Shown piece by piece: positions 54,129 to 64,000 of a DNA stretch of 64,000 nucleotides. The DNA is from Rhypophila decipiens (lineage: Eukaryota > Ascomycota > Sordariomycetes > Sordariales > Naviculisporaceae): assembly GCA_033297075.1 (NCBI GenBank), contig MU858177.1:44764-108763 (forward strand). Direction: 5' to 3'. A model generated the notes under the pieces. It was given only the letters and a program-made list of their open reading frames with translations, was not told the DNA's origin and made no database searches. How positions within the stretch are numbered: the first letter of the stretch is position 1; the number at the start of each line of letters is the position of its first letter. Both the position numbers and the translations under genes were made by a program.

Positions 54129-55134
54129 CTTGCATTGCTTGGGCTTCTGGAGTTGGGGGTTTCATGATTGGGATCTCAGGATACCTCTCCAGAAATGTCA
54201 TGGAGACAGGATAATGTTTCATTCTTTGTATTTGTATTTTGTTTTGGGGACCATAGCAGGAGTTTGTGGCCACGGATACTGGAATGAGGATATGGGGAAA
54301 GTCTCTCCCAGAAAGATTTGTGGTGTTAAATTTCTTGAAAGGTTACCAACCATCTTAGAAAGGTTGAACCACGCGTGGACAGATGGTATAATACTGGTAG
54401 ACAGGTAGATCTACAGATTTAATAGAGCTACATTCCACGAACCTTGCAACAAGAACCATAGCAGTTCCACGAGCCTCCCTGGTGTGAGTAGAGACACCTA
54501 GGATACCTTGCCCCTTGCGGCCATCTCGACATGTCCTCTCAATGAGCACGAAGCGCAGCTTTCTGCTTTGTAGATCCCAAGGCATAATTCACAATACAAA
54601 GATATCTGCGCACGTCCTGTTTCTCTTCGGGCTAGGCTTTCTCCACGAGCTATCTGAACAGTGTACATAACCCTTTCGAGATGGACAGTCAATTATGAAT
54701 TAAGGACGGGTGATATGTACCTCGCAATGTCGTCCATCCACCCTTGTAGACAAAATCACATTCACCATGTCCAGCAAAATGTGTTGGAGATCAAATGTTG
54801 TATTAACCTCTGCAATCTACCATGATGACGTGCGATTTGTGCACCTAAAACTGTTACTCTAGTAGCAACTATTCCTTTATCTGGCCGTGCCCATTATGTG
54901 AAGGTTTTCTCTCCGTGTCTGTCTCAATGTCTGCCATTCAAGTCCATTAATTCCTCCACATGTCCCAAGATTTCACATCTGCTGCCGTGCTCTCATCCTC
55001 ATCCTCATTTTTGTCTTTGTCTTTGTCTGCTCAGTCTTGACTCCATTCTTGCCGTTGCTGATTTCACACAGTCCAAAGTTAGCCTCGTCATTGCAATCTC
55101 CTGCAACGAGCCCAGATCCATCTCCCTTGTCAAT
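54129..55134. other. Intergenic region
   Basis: One kilobase between two genes whose 3' ends face each other. No supportable gene was seen. Confidence 0.5.
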
Positions 55135-55626
55135 CTAAGCCTCGATCAAAGAAGAATCGTGCTCTTCCAGACCCTCGCACCAATAGGCGACATCGGTCTT
55201 CTCCATACCATAGCTCTTCATCGTATCAGCGTTATACCAAACGCCCGAACGGTTCAGTCCACACTTGCTGGCAATGGCGTTCTGGGCACGGACAATCTCG
55301 TCGTGGTTGCAGGTTCTGTCGCTCTGGGCCCAGTTGCAGACGTAGACGCGGGTCTTGGCGTCGACTTTGGAGGACTTTGTCCAGCCGTGGATGGAGCCTT
55401 CGGAGGAGCAAAAGTTGCCCAGGTCGATTGCGGCGGTCTGAGCCTCGACATAGTCGACTGTGTTGTTTGTGCAGGTTATTGTGATGGACGAGTCTCCTTG
55501 TCTGGCGTCAACGCGACGGGCTGAGGGGCCGCTGGTGCGAATGTTGGCTCCGGGGAGAATGGTCAGGCCCATGGCGAGGTTGGCGAAGCCGAAGCTGATG
55601 ATGGAGAGGGTGCTCGTGAACTTCAT
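55135..55626 (-). CDS. Small secreted cysteine-containing protein
   Basis: A 163-residue protein with a signal peptide of about 19 residues (core around IISFGFANLAMGL). A basic site (ARRVDARQ) follows near residue 40 and may be a Kex2-type processing point. The mature part has six cysteines (ITCTN, NFCSS, YVCNW, RTCNH, SKCGL, YWCEG), enough for three disulfides, plus several N-glycosylation sequons. I do not recognise the family; it is effector-like in layout only. The open frame continues upstream to 56106, but the signal peptide and a TATA-like sequence (55862-55872, minus strand) place the start at 55626. Confidence 0.72.
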   Translation of the reverse strand: MKFTSTLSIISFGFANLAMGLTILPGANIRTSGPSARRVDARQGDSSITITCTNNTVDYVEAQTAAIDLGNFCSSEGSIHGWTKSSKVDAKTRVYVCNWAQSDRTCNHDEIVRAQNAIASKCGLNRSGVWYNADTMKSYGMEKTDVAYWCEGLEEHDSSLIEA

Positions 55627-56750
55627 TTTGAGAATTGGGGTTGTTGGTTGGAGGTTTGTTTGAAGGGGCAGCAGATTCTCGATCGAGTGGTCGAGAGGAA
55701 GATGAAGATCTGGACGTTGTTCTGTTGACTGTTTGAGTGGTTTGAGTGGTTTGCCGAAGCAGAAGATGAAGCTCGAGTCTTGTAGAGAGTGAAGGCGAGG
55801 TTTGGAAGTTGATGGTGGTTGAGTTGCAGGAGGAATGGAGGACTCGAGGGGGGTGAAGGGTATAATATATAGAGGAGTAGACCCTCTCGGGAACAAGCTC
55901 GATCGGTGTGGAAGCCTCCGGGTCTCGGTCGAAGGAGCCACCTCACCGTGTTTGCTTCTTCGTCTGATGGGAAGGTACGGAAGCCACCGGCGGCCAATCT
56001 CCGAGTGGCTGTGTTGTTCACCGGTAGGTCTGGAAGTTGCCGGCGGAAGGCGGAAGGTGGAAATAAATAGCGGTGAGGAATGGGATGAGCGGGCGATAAG
56101 ATACATGGACGGAGATTCTCAAATCTCCTTACAACTTTGGCGATCGAAGGTCTGTTGGGTGGACCATGGCCCACACATGGTCTGCGTAACACAAGTCCAA
56201 GTCAGGAAGGCTCTCTCAACTCCTCCACTGCTCGAAATGAACTCGAAATGAATGCCTCTGTGGTCAATCTTACACCATGCTTCTAGTCATGACTGGTCAC
56301 ACGTCCCTTGACAAACTTTGCCCCGTCTGATGAACTGTTGATGGAGGCGTGTAGACGTAGCAAATGCCCGTGAGGAATGGAAATGAGGCCCATCTTGTGT
56401 CCTCCAGATGAATGTACTCCAACAAGGCCAGGCGCCCCTCTGTTGATATGTGGGCGTTCTCAAACAATTACAACACTTAAGTTAGCCAAGGCAATGAAAG
56501 CCAAGTCCAAGAAAGGTCAATTGCGCAACCAAAGAGAACTGTCCGTCACACTCTCCTTTTTTGGTGATTGTTTGCTGGGTCTTCAACTTTTTTGGTGATT
56601 GTTTCTTGGGTGGTCAACTTTTTTTTTGCGTGTTTCTGGGGTTTCCTCTTGTCCTCGATCATGCTCGCCAAACTGAAAATTGAATGGTCAAAAGAAAAAG
56701 TGAATCCAACATGTCTCCTGATGGAGTGCTCCAGCCGCAATGTCGCTCAG
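55627..56750. other. Intergenic region with 31-bp tandem repeat
   Basis: The first part is promoter and leader of the secreted-protein gene, with a TATA-like tract near 55862-55872. At 56557-56617 two copies of a ~31-bp T-rich unit (TTTTTTGGTGATTGTTT followed by a GGGT..TCAAC part) lie head to tail. No gene was seen. Confidence 0.5.
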
Positions 56751-58241
56751 CTAAGGAGCTGCCTCAGTCGGAGCTGCAGACGGTCTCAGCTTGACGTTGA
56801 TGATATTCTCCCATGACTCTCTCGTCTTGGGGTCCCACTTGCCCCCCTTCTTGTCCTTGATGACATGCGCCTTCCAGTCGTCCTTCAAGGAAAGGCTGCC
56901 CCAGGGCAGGCTGAGCTTGTCGCGTCTCCAGGGTCTAAGAGCCCGCGCATGGACCGGGACGCCCGAGTCCAGCACAAGACGTGAGAGAACCCTCTGCTGC
57001 TCCTCAAACGCAAAGCGCTCATCGGGGGTCGCTCCACGCCGGACTGAAGTGTCCACCGTGATCTTCTCCAGTCTCTTGAACTTCTTCCAAGCGTGGCGAG
57101 ACTCTGGCGCGTCACAGTGTCTGACGGCCGTCTGGGAGTTCATCGACCACAAGAACTGGTACGTCAACTCGCGCACCTGGTCAGCGCCAAGGCGCTTGCG
57201 GATCGTGTTCTGGAAGGCGAGCAGGTTGGCGGCGGCGTGCTTGTTCTTGCCGTTGCACTCGATGACCATGCGGCGGATGCAAGCGGCGTGCTTGCGAGGA
57301 ATGCTGTTGAGCCACGACTTGTGGTGCTTCAGGGAGAGCTTGAACTCGTTGTGGCGGAACAGGAACGGCATGATCTCGCCCTTGATCACTTTCCTCGTGC
57401 GGTCGATGGGGGCAACGGCGAGGAGGAAATTCGAGAGCTTGCCGATGGGGAGGCCAATCCGGTAGGCCTGGTTGCGCTGGGGCACCCACGGCATGATGGC
57501 CCTTTTGGCCACAAGGACCTCGTGATAGATCATCTCTCTGATCTCGAGGGGCAGGTCGAAGAAGCCAGTCTTGGCTCTCGGGGCTGGGTCGGCAACGGCG
57601 ACAACGGGACCGCTGTTGGTGATGTCGCTCGAATCGGCGGCACGAACGACATCAGCGGCCGAGTGAGGGAGGTCGGCACGGGCCACCTCTTCGTCCGCCG
57701 CCTCGACGAAGTAGGTGGTGTCATTGGCCCGAAGGCGCTTGACGGAGTGGGCGCCGACCTCAACACAGTCGTCACCGTCCTCGGCACCACGCTTCTGACC
57801 GCGAGCTTGGTCGATGGGGGCCTCGACGGCCGCAGGCGAGCTGGAAGCCACACGCGCCTTGGCCAGCTGGGTGCGCAGATAGACGACCTCGTCGCCACTT
57901 TTGCTGCTGCTGCTGGGGCTGCTGGTCGCACGTGGTGGACCAACCTGGCGGGGGCCGCCAAAGATACTCTCCGGAACAGCTGGGGTCGTCACTCCACCAG
58001 CATGTTCCGCCTCGACCTCGACTCTGGCACGCTTGGCGGCACGGGAAGAGGAAGAGGCAGAAGGCAGGGCGTCCTCCTCTGCCGAAGCATCGTCGGCCTT
58101 GCGCTTCTTGTCCTGGCCAGGGACGTCGGTACGGCCGGAGAGGTCGTCGATGGGGTCTCCAGTGGTGGCAGCCGGGCTGGTGGTGGCGGGGACGGGAGCC
58201 CCCAAAGACTCACGAGAGACGGAGCTGCCCATGGTCGACAT
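56751..58241 (-). CDS. F-box-like (2EXR-type) nuclear protein
   Basis: A 496-residue intron-less protein. Residues 1-225 are low-complexity, rich in Ala, Ser, Asp and Glu, with several basic clusters suited to nuclear import (KKRK near 45, KRAR near 70, KRLR near 170). At about residue 227 the phrase FFDLPLEIREMIYHEVL matches the F-box-like/2EXR motif common in fungal proteins. The following ~200 residues look globular (for example FLFRHNEFKLSLKHHKSWLNSIPRK shortened here to its ends FLFR and PRKH) and correspond to the usual domain accompanying that motif. Such proteins are numerous in ascomycetes and may recruit SCF ubiquitin ligase, but this is not shown for most. A repeat array lies in its upstream region. 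Confidence 0.75.
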   Translation of the reverse strand: MSTMGSSVSRESLGAPVPATTSPAATTGDPIDDLSGRTDVPGQDKKRKADDASAEEDALPSASSSSRAAKRARVEVEAEHAGGVTTPAVPESIFGGPRQVGPPRATSSPSSSSKSGDEVVYLRTQLAKARVASSSPAAVEAPIDQARGQKRGAEDGDDCVEVGAHSVKRLRANDTTYFVEAADEEVARADLPHSAADVVRAADSSDITNSGPVVAVADPAPRAKTGFFDLPLEIREMIYHEVLVAKRAIMPWVPQRNQAYRIGLPIGKLSNFLLAVAPIDRTRKVIKGEIMPFLFRHNEFKLSLKHHKSWLNSIPRKHAACIRRMVIECNGKNKHAAANLLAFQNTIRKRLGADQVRELTYQFLWSMNSQTAVRHCDAPESRHAWKKFKRLEKITVDTSVRRGATPDERFAFEEQQRVLSRLVLDSGVPVHARALRPWRRDKLSLPWGSLSLKDDWKAHVIKDKKGGKWDPKTRESWENIINVKLRPSAAPTEAAP

Positions 58242-58440
58242 GTTGGTGGTTATATCTGTGAAAAGTCAGTCAAACGTGTTTTGAAGGTTGAATGAGGTTT
58301 GATTGAACTCACAAGTCGCTTGTTCTCGCTGTGACCTGCTCTGATGAGCCAAGACGACGGAAGGTGAGAGAGGAGAGAAGAGGGGGTTGGCGGAAGCGGA
58401 AGAGAGATACGAGGCCTGAGTCAAGGGGGGAAAATAATGG

Positions 58441-58690
58441 CCGGAGCCGTAAATAAAATGGCCGAAGCCGAATAAGGGGCCGAAGCCGTAAGTAGCCCGA
58501 AGGCGAGAGAAAGCCCGGAGGCGACGAGAGGTAAAGCCCGGAGGCGGAAGGGGATAAGTCAAGCCCGGAGGCGACGGTTAAAAGAAGGGCCCGAAGGCGA
58601 AAGGTAGAGAGAGATAGGCCCGAAGGCAGAAAGCTGAAAGCAGGTAAATAAAGCCCGAAGGCGACGACGATAATACCCGAAGGCGAAGGC
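58441..58690. repeat. Degenerate CCGRAGSCG repeat array
   Basis: About eleven copies of a 9-11 bp core (CCCGAAGGCGA, CCCGGAGGCGAC or CCGAAGCCGTAA) are spread over 250 bp, spaced 15-35 bp apart, separated by purine-rich spacers. On the strand of the F-box gene the core reads TCGCCTTCGGG. The array begins 200 bp upstream of that gene's ATG, so it is in its promoter or 5' leader. The core is nearly self-complementary at CCTTCGGG/CCCGAAGG, allowing small hairpins. Confidence 0.75.
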
Positions 58691-60037
58691 GAGAGGCAGA
58701 GGCAGCAGGAAAAGGCTGGTCGAGATGTCTTGGGTGCTGAGCAGACGCAAGAAATCGGAGATCGCTGAAAGGGCAACCAGAAAGGGAAAAAGAATAGGAA
58801 GAGGATTGGAATCGCGCAGAGGGGCAGGTATTTGTACGAGTTCGCGGAGGGGTCCCGTGCGCTGTTGCGGCGAGTTTGCACAATAGGATGGCAGCTCAAT
58901 AGTGAGGGGCAGTGGACAATCGTAAGCTGGGACGTTGGGATGAATTTCTGTCGCAAGGTGCTGTTTGCCCTTGTTGCTCTACCATTCGGGCGGGGAAGGG
59001 CCAGGAAGTGGGTGGTTGAGCGGTCACGGAACTCTCATCTGATGTTGCTGTTGAGCAGCCTTTTTGCTGCGAACCCCTCGTCGAGGGGGGCAGCAGGGCG
59101 GTGAGGTGCTATTCCAGCAAATTTCATCCCGTGTCTTTCGCTGATCCATGGTCTGTCCAAAGCCCTGTGAATGGCAGAGTTGAGCAGTTGCTAACGAGGA
59201 ACCGGTTTCTGAAGTATTGTCACTTCGAATGGAATGGTCTTTCTGGCTGGTGCTAGATCGTGTTGTGTTGATGTTTGAGTTGAGCCTTGTGACTAAGGTG
59301 GTACTAAGAATACAGCTCTGTGGGAGGAAATGTGATTGTGTTAGCTTTTGGCCATGATGATCATTGCTTTGTAGATGAGTTGCCTTGTCTATAAAGTCTT
59401 GCAAGGCTATAAGCAGACTTGCTGTGTGTACACCTCCTTCAACAACAGATAGGTCTCTATGACTCAGTGTCAGTGTAAATGTTACTAGAGATACATGTGT
59501 TATACAGATACATCTGAATGTACAAGCAGATCATTGGACCTCTCGACTCTTACCTATGTGTGGTTTCCCAGTATAAAGACGATTAGAATTCTTGCGGTTA
59601 CCATTATCAGCATCCAGCCCGGCAGGCGAAAGTGGTCACAAGTTCAGAATGAAGAAAGAGGTCTATTCATATCACCTGTAATCCAGGCTAATGGATCTAT
59701 ATAGTATATTATGGAGTGACAGGCATGTTACTTCAGCCGGTCCAGCTGCAAAACTTCCGGATTCTGAGAATCTGTTGCGGGCTAAATTCGCCCCAGGCTC
59801 AACTGGCTGTATCGTCCTTCTGGGACTTCGCCGAACATTCGAGCTCATGTTTCTGGTGTACCATTGTGTCAAGGCAACATGTTTTGTCTATATACTAAGA
59901 AAGACAACGGCAATGGACTTGCTACTGGCTGCTTGTAGCAACAATGGTCGCTTGTTTTCATTCCGCCGAAAATTGGGAACAATACAAGACCAGGAAGAAG
60001 CAAATGACTATGACATGTTCTTCCTATGACTAGATGC
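58691..60037. other. Intergenic region
   Basis: A 1.35-kb stretch containing the distal promoter of the F-box gene and the 3' flank of the small secreted protein gene. No supportable gene was seen. Confidence 0.45.
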
Positions 60038-60445
60038 CTAAGCTGGACCCGTCAGCCGACACAGTGGTCGACCATTTTCCAAGACATTATCATTACACGA
60101 GAGTTGAGAATCCTGGATACATGTCAAGGCGCTGCCACCTAAGATAATCATAATCATCAGTCAAAGTCCAAGAGCTGTAAAGTAGTCTGTTCACTTACAT
60201 CCAGCCGTATTGGCGGGGACGCATTTGCCTTGCACCCCATTGACCTGGCAAACATCCTGCTTCTTGCTCGTGTTGGGGACACAGCAGGCCCCGTTGGCAA
60301 TTGGTCTTCCTTGGTTGACGTTCTGCCGCTCGAGGAGGAGGAGAGATCGCCGTGAGAATTGTGTCATGCCGGTCTGCTCTATTGCCAAACCATTGCCAAG
60401 GGAGAGCATGGTGGCGGCCAACATCGCTGAGAGGGTGAGTTTCAT
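60038..60445 (-). CDS. Small secreted cysteine-rich protein (eight cysteines)
   Basis: Exons 60445-60199 and 60138-60038 join in frame to 115 residues. The intron has a GTAAGT donor and a CTTAG acceptor; ignoring it gives a premature stop (AGCK) after only five cysteines. Residues 1-20 are a signal peptide and a basic stretch with ERQ follows. The mature part has CC, C, C, C, C, C and C in the order CCVPNTS, DVCQV, GKCVP, AGCGS, LTCIQ, LSCND and LCRL. The cysteine order (CC-C-C-GC-C-C-C) is that of a common family of fungal small secreted proteins of unknown function. It lacks the hydrophobicity of hydrophobins. An effector or surface role is inference. Confidence 0.78.
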
Positions 60446-61598
60446 CTTGGATGCTGAGCTGTTTGGTCTGATGTTTTCCTGTGGAGTGTGGACGAAGAAT
60501 CGTGTTTGAAAGAAATGGCTAGAAATTAAATGTTTTGGGACAAGTATCCAGTACAATGTGATGAAAAAAGCCGGCCAGCGGTGGAAAGAACTCGATATGC
60601 GCAGAACAATTTTAGGAACTTGCAAAAGATTCCAAGACAAGATCTCACCAATAAAGCAAGAGGGTGTGCCAGCAGTTATACGTATCTTCCATCCTCTCAC
60701 AAATTCCCACAGGCATGCGGCTCCCACGGCAGATAGTGGACAGGATCACAGACGTTGAAGGTGGCGCTGTGCCTCAGCCCCCTGCCCATTCCGCTCGGTA
60801 CCCCGTGGTCGGGATCACTTGTCATGGAAATTCACAGGGATAGGGGTTTCAGAGGATTGACGGCGCAGACGCCAAACCGAGGCCAGGGTAGATGATCCCC
60901 AGATCTGTGTACATCAACGGTCTGGAACTTTTCGAATTGTCAGACGTGGAGCGTCGGAGGCATGGCAACGTTGCTTGCAATGTCGCGACCTCAATGGCTG
61001 TGAAATGCTGTGTTGGACCTCTGACGTGCCCGAGATCCACCGATTGCCGAGGCATCCGCCAGGGGTAAGTAAATCAGATGAAGAGGTAAGTGCTCCGAGC
61101 TGGTAGGTAAGGCCAAATCTTGCCCGAATTCTATGCAGAGCTATTCTTCGTATTCCAAAACTCCTTCCTAAGGCCCAGATCGTTTAGAATCTGGCCAGAT
61201 AGTTATAAAGGGGGTGTTTTTATTGGGGTTGCCACACGTGACTTGACACACATTGGCTCCCGAAGCCGACAGCGAAATGAGGGGTTTTCTCTCCTCCTGC
61301 ATCTCGTCTCTGTGATCAGTATCGTCACGTTTCACACAGTCAAGGCGTGTCTTCTCCCTCCCTCCATCCCTCTGTACCCAAGTCATCACATACAATCGTA
61401 CATAGACTTTCAATCTACAGACAATTTTGCCTCCCTGCTTAAGGGAGCGCGCACGGGGCACATCTGACGCCCCCGCTCATAAGACCGGGAGCGCCAGGTG
61501 ACCCGTTGTGGCCAAACTACACTACTCTATCCTCTGCTCTTGAATGCGTGAGGTCACCAATAAAGTATCCTTTGGCGGACTATGTGGCGCGTCACTAG
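60446..61598. other. Intergenic region
   Basis: No gene was seen in this interval. It contains the promoter of the secreted protein at 60445 and leads into the ankyrin fragment. Confidence 0.45.
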
Positions 61599-62426
61599 CC
61601 CCTGCACGTCCGTTACGCCATTGAAGGCCGCTCGAACTGGGTGTTGATTGAACGGTTTTTATACACAACGCTCCAGTCCAGACCGCCGTCAGATGCTATT
61701 GAGGCTAGCTTGAGCGGGAGCTATCTAGGCTGGATCAACTTGATTACAGGTGGCGATGTCGAGAAAGAAATACTCATGACCACACACCCACTGTACTACG
61801 CCTCGTCATTCGGTTACGGAGGCCTCGTAGAGGTGATGCTGAAATACGACAAATCCGCGATTGCCAATATTGACGCTCCCGGCGGTCGAGCTGGGTCCAC
61901 GGCTCTCCTGATAGCTTGCTTTCGATGCCACCTTGAGGCCGCCACTCTGTTGGTCGAGACTGGAGCTAACCCTATCACTCTGGACGGGACATTTGTGAGA
62001 ATTATGGCCGAAGATGACGAGGCGATGTACGGCTTGCCGTCTCTTTGGTGGCCTGTGGAGAATGGCCCCGAATGTGATTGCTTGGCCCGCCAGATGGTTG
62101 AGCTGTGGGCGCCTCCTGGCTTGGGTGTTCAGGAGGTTTTGAAAGACATCGTGGGAGAGAGAACAGTATCCCTAAGGTCGGCATATGGCAAAGGGAAACA
62201 AGAGACAGACGAGGACGAACTGGCTGATGATGATCATCTATATGAAGAGATCCATGATGGCACACGGATTCATCACATTCCTATCAGCGGTGTTTCTATC
62301 CGCGGAGGTCCGCCCAAGAATTGGGAAGATCAACCGCCGGAAATATCTTGGCAAATGGCAACAAGGCCTCAGCCGTATGGATTCAGGACTCCATCTTTAC
62401 ACCGCGCGCCTGAATCGGTCTTATAG
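61599..62426 (+). pseudogene. Ankyrin-domain fragment, probably from a larger NLR-like gene
   Basis: An open stretch of 275 codons bounded upstream by a stop (61596-61598) has no ATG until residue 61 (61779). Two ankyrin-like units are visible: THPLYYASSFGYGGLVEVML and GSTALLIACFRCHLEAATLLVETGANP. The text before them (RYAIEGRSNWVLIERFLY) and the phrase PLYYAS resemble the spacer between the NACHT/WD part and the ankyrin array in fungal NLRs. No NACHT domain is present upstream. The C-terminal half is acidic and unordered. Either this is a truncated relic or a short gene starting at 61779; the missing N-terminus favours a relic. Confidence 0.5.
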
Positions 62427-62852
62427 GTGGACTGGAGGAAGCGGGGAGCGGGATGTTGATGAAATGGACACGGGCTCGGGTGGTATCCGAAGCTGACCGA
62501 CAGAGACCCTTGCAGGAAAAAACATTAGCCTCAATCAGGCTTTGAGGCCTGGCCCGACAGCTTGATCTTGGCAGGCAGGAGGATCATGACCTAGAAACCT
62601 CCTTTTGGGCATAAACATACAACCGTCAACAATGCCGACCTGGTTACACAAAGTCGCGGGCTGCTGCAAAAGTTCTTGTTTTCCTTGGCTATGGCATATT
62701 GGCGAGAGTATAAGAGCTGGACATGATCCTTGTGCGGGAGACATACAGTGTATGTGTGACAGTGTGTTGAGTTCCGAACCAGTTCTAACTTGTCCTAGAA
62801 AAGTCGTCAAGAATTGTTATATCGGATTGCATTTCTAACGCCACAAAACACC
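62427..62852. other. Intergenic region
   Basis: No gene was seen in this 426-bp interval, which separates two decayed genes. Confidence 0.5.
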
Positions 62853-63863
62853 ATGACTATCGCCTTCGCCTTCATCCCCTTCCTTCTGCCCAGTGCCTCG
62901 GCCCTGACAGTTGCCGCCGTGTCCTCCATCATCGAAGCCACTCCCCTAGTCGTCACCTTACAGGATTATTACCAGCCCAACTCGTACACATAAATCAACT
63001 CCCTCCCCGTGGTGGGAACCATCCCCAACGTAGATCTCTACGCCGGCTCCGAAGTGCACGTGCTAGAAGACGCGCCGGCGAACCCAGACCTGCGCATTCT
63101 CAGCACGGTAGTCGAGTTCTCCTACTGCATCGTAGCCGACAAGCGCAAGGGTATCCTCCAGCAGTCCGACCTCCGGGGTAAGCGCATCGGTGTTGTTGTA
63201 AATGTGACATCCGAGTACTTTGCCTACCGGTACCTGCGCGAGGCGGTGGGCCTCAAATCGTCCGAATATACTTTTGTCAAGAACGGCGAGCTGTGTTACT
63301 CGCTTCCATGTGGCAACGGGACGTACCCGGCCATGCTGGCCAGCGGGGAAGTCGACGCCTTTACTGTGTTTGAGCCGACCACCACGGTAGGCGGGATGGC
63401 TATTGGTGAAGAGAACGCAATCTACTTTCGCAACGATACCCTTTATCGAAAATTGAACATCTTGTATACGACCAAGGATAGACTCGATAACGCGACGTCA
63501 AGAGCAGAAATTGTGGACTTCTTGAGGAAATTGGGAAAGACACACGAGGTGTTTACCAATGAGCCGGAGAAGGCCTGGCCTAGGGTGGCGAACATTACGG
63601 GCACCGGGAGCGCGGCGAATATTACGGGCACGGGAAGCGCGTCGGGTTATGTAGCCACTGAGGAGGTCATGAGAAAGTTTTGGCCGCTTACCAAGTAGGC
63701 GAGGGGGATACCGGCTGATATGGTTGATCTGATGGCAGAGGAGGATAAGTGGGTTGCTATGCGGGACCCGAGGGGACGGACGCCGATGACTAGGGAGATG
63801 ATTCAAGGTCTGGTTGATGATGGGCCTTTGAGGGAGGCCCTTGCTTTGGATGCCAAGGTCTAG
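62853..63863 (+). pseudogene. NMT1/THI5-like substrate-binding protein, interrupted by two stops
   Basis: The reading frame from ATG 62853 to TAG 63861-63863 is 336 codons without any frameshift, but has TAA at 62991-62993 and TAG at 63696-63698. It encodes a signal peptide (residues 1-18), then a periplasmic-binding-protein-like fold: LVVTLQDYY, IVADKRKGI, LRGKRIGVVVNVTSEYF, GEVDAFTVFEPTT and AEIVDFLRKLGK. Proteins of this kind are secreted in some ascomycetes and resemble bacterial ABC-importer binding subunits; the ligand is unknown. A 27-30 bp duplication encodes NITGTGSA twice near 63588-63645. The second stop sits where relatives appear to have Trp (TGG to TAG). Stop read-through or sequencing error are alternatives. 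Confidence 0.75.
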
Positions 63864-64000
63864 GTACAACAGCCATATGTGCTGCCCGAATCTTGCCCTC
63901 AGCCATTTCCTAATTCGTGAGTGGGCCGGTGCTGATGCTGCTTTAACATGTGCAGTGGGTGTGCTGGTGGTGGCGGTGCTTCTGGAGCCTTATTCTGCCA
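63864..64000. other. Window end, no call
   Basis: The last 137 bp contain a GTGAGT and a later TGTGCAG followed by a small-residue-rich open stretch, which might be an intron and exon of a downstream part, but too little is present for a call. Confidence 0.3.

Noticed and set aside
55622..56192. Minus frames extending upstream of the small secreted protein
   Set aside because: They are Arg/Pro/Ser-rich leader sequence; the signal peptide and TATA position indicate a start at 55626.
57093..58295. 400-codon open frame on the plus strand
   Set aside because: It is antisense to the F-box-like gene and Gly/Val/Asp-rich in the manner of shadow frames; no domain is visible.
1..64000. CRISPR array, integron or prophage
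   Set aside because: The DNA is eukaryotic with spliceosomal introns; no regularly spaced direct repeats with unique spacers of CRISPR type and no phage genes were seen.

Overview
The window is nuclear DNA of a filamentous ascomycete (Pezizomycotina). The evidence is the gene style: short introns (about 45-90 nt) with GT-AG ends and CTAAC/CTGAC-like branch sites, a HET-domain protein, a GH7 cellulase, GMC and P450 oxidoreductases, several small cysteine-rich secreted proteins, and an AspRS-DUF2156 fusion known from filamentous fungi. I cannot fix the genus from sequence alone. Long open frames opposite GC-rich genes (for example opposite 48772-51516, 56751-58241 and 15697-17172) are antisense shadows and were left out.

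Layout. 1-4.5 kb: gene-poor DNA with a small inverted-repeat element (3946-4166). 4.5-13.1 kb: ankyrin protein, small membrane protein, HET protein, an uncharacterised two-exon gene and a secreted protein. 13.8-20.4 kb: a four-exon secreted cysteine-rich protein with a bacterial-type metallopeptidase-like C-terminus, a GH7 endoglucanase with a GPI-type tail, an intron-containing tRNA with proline-like body but alanine anticodon and alanine identity elements, and a P450. 20.4-29 kb: sparse DNA with a 79-aa putative zinc-knuckle gene and three tandem copies (25.2, 26.4, 27.9 kb) of an unrecognised small-protein family. 29.6-31.5 kb: adenylosuccinate synthetase with a 14-nt micro-exon. 32.8-37 kb: a graveyard, namely a broken small gene, a POT/PTR peptide-transporter pseudogene that still has a dense GATA-site promoter, and the C-terminal stub of a PLP-dependent Cys/Met enzyme. 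37-48 kb: acid-ceramidase-like amidase, multi-pass membrane protein, hypothetical protein, secreted GMC oxidoreductase, secreted HExxH protein. 48.8-54.1 kb: divergent erdS (sterol aspartylation) and an erdH-like alpha/beta hydrolase. 55-60.4 kb: two small secreted proteins flanking an F-box-like nuclear protein with an unusual repeat array in its leader. 61.6-63.9 kb: two more decayed genes, an ankyrin fragment and an NMT1/THI5-like binding protein with two in-frame stops.

Functionally the best-supported module is erdS with its divergent hydrolase: one would put aspartate on ergosterol using Asp-tRNA and the other would remove it. The secreted enzymes and cysteine-rich proteins suggest a plant- or litter-associated lifestyle. 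The least explained items are the tandem small-protein family, the remodelled tRNA and the small zinc-knuckle gene.
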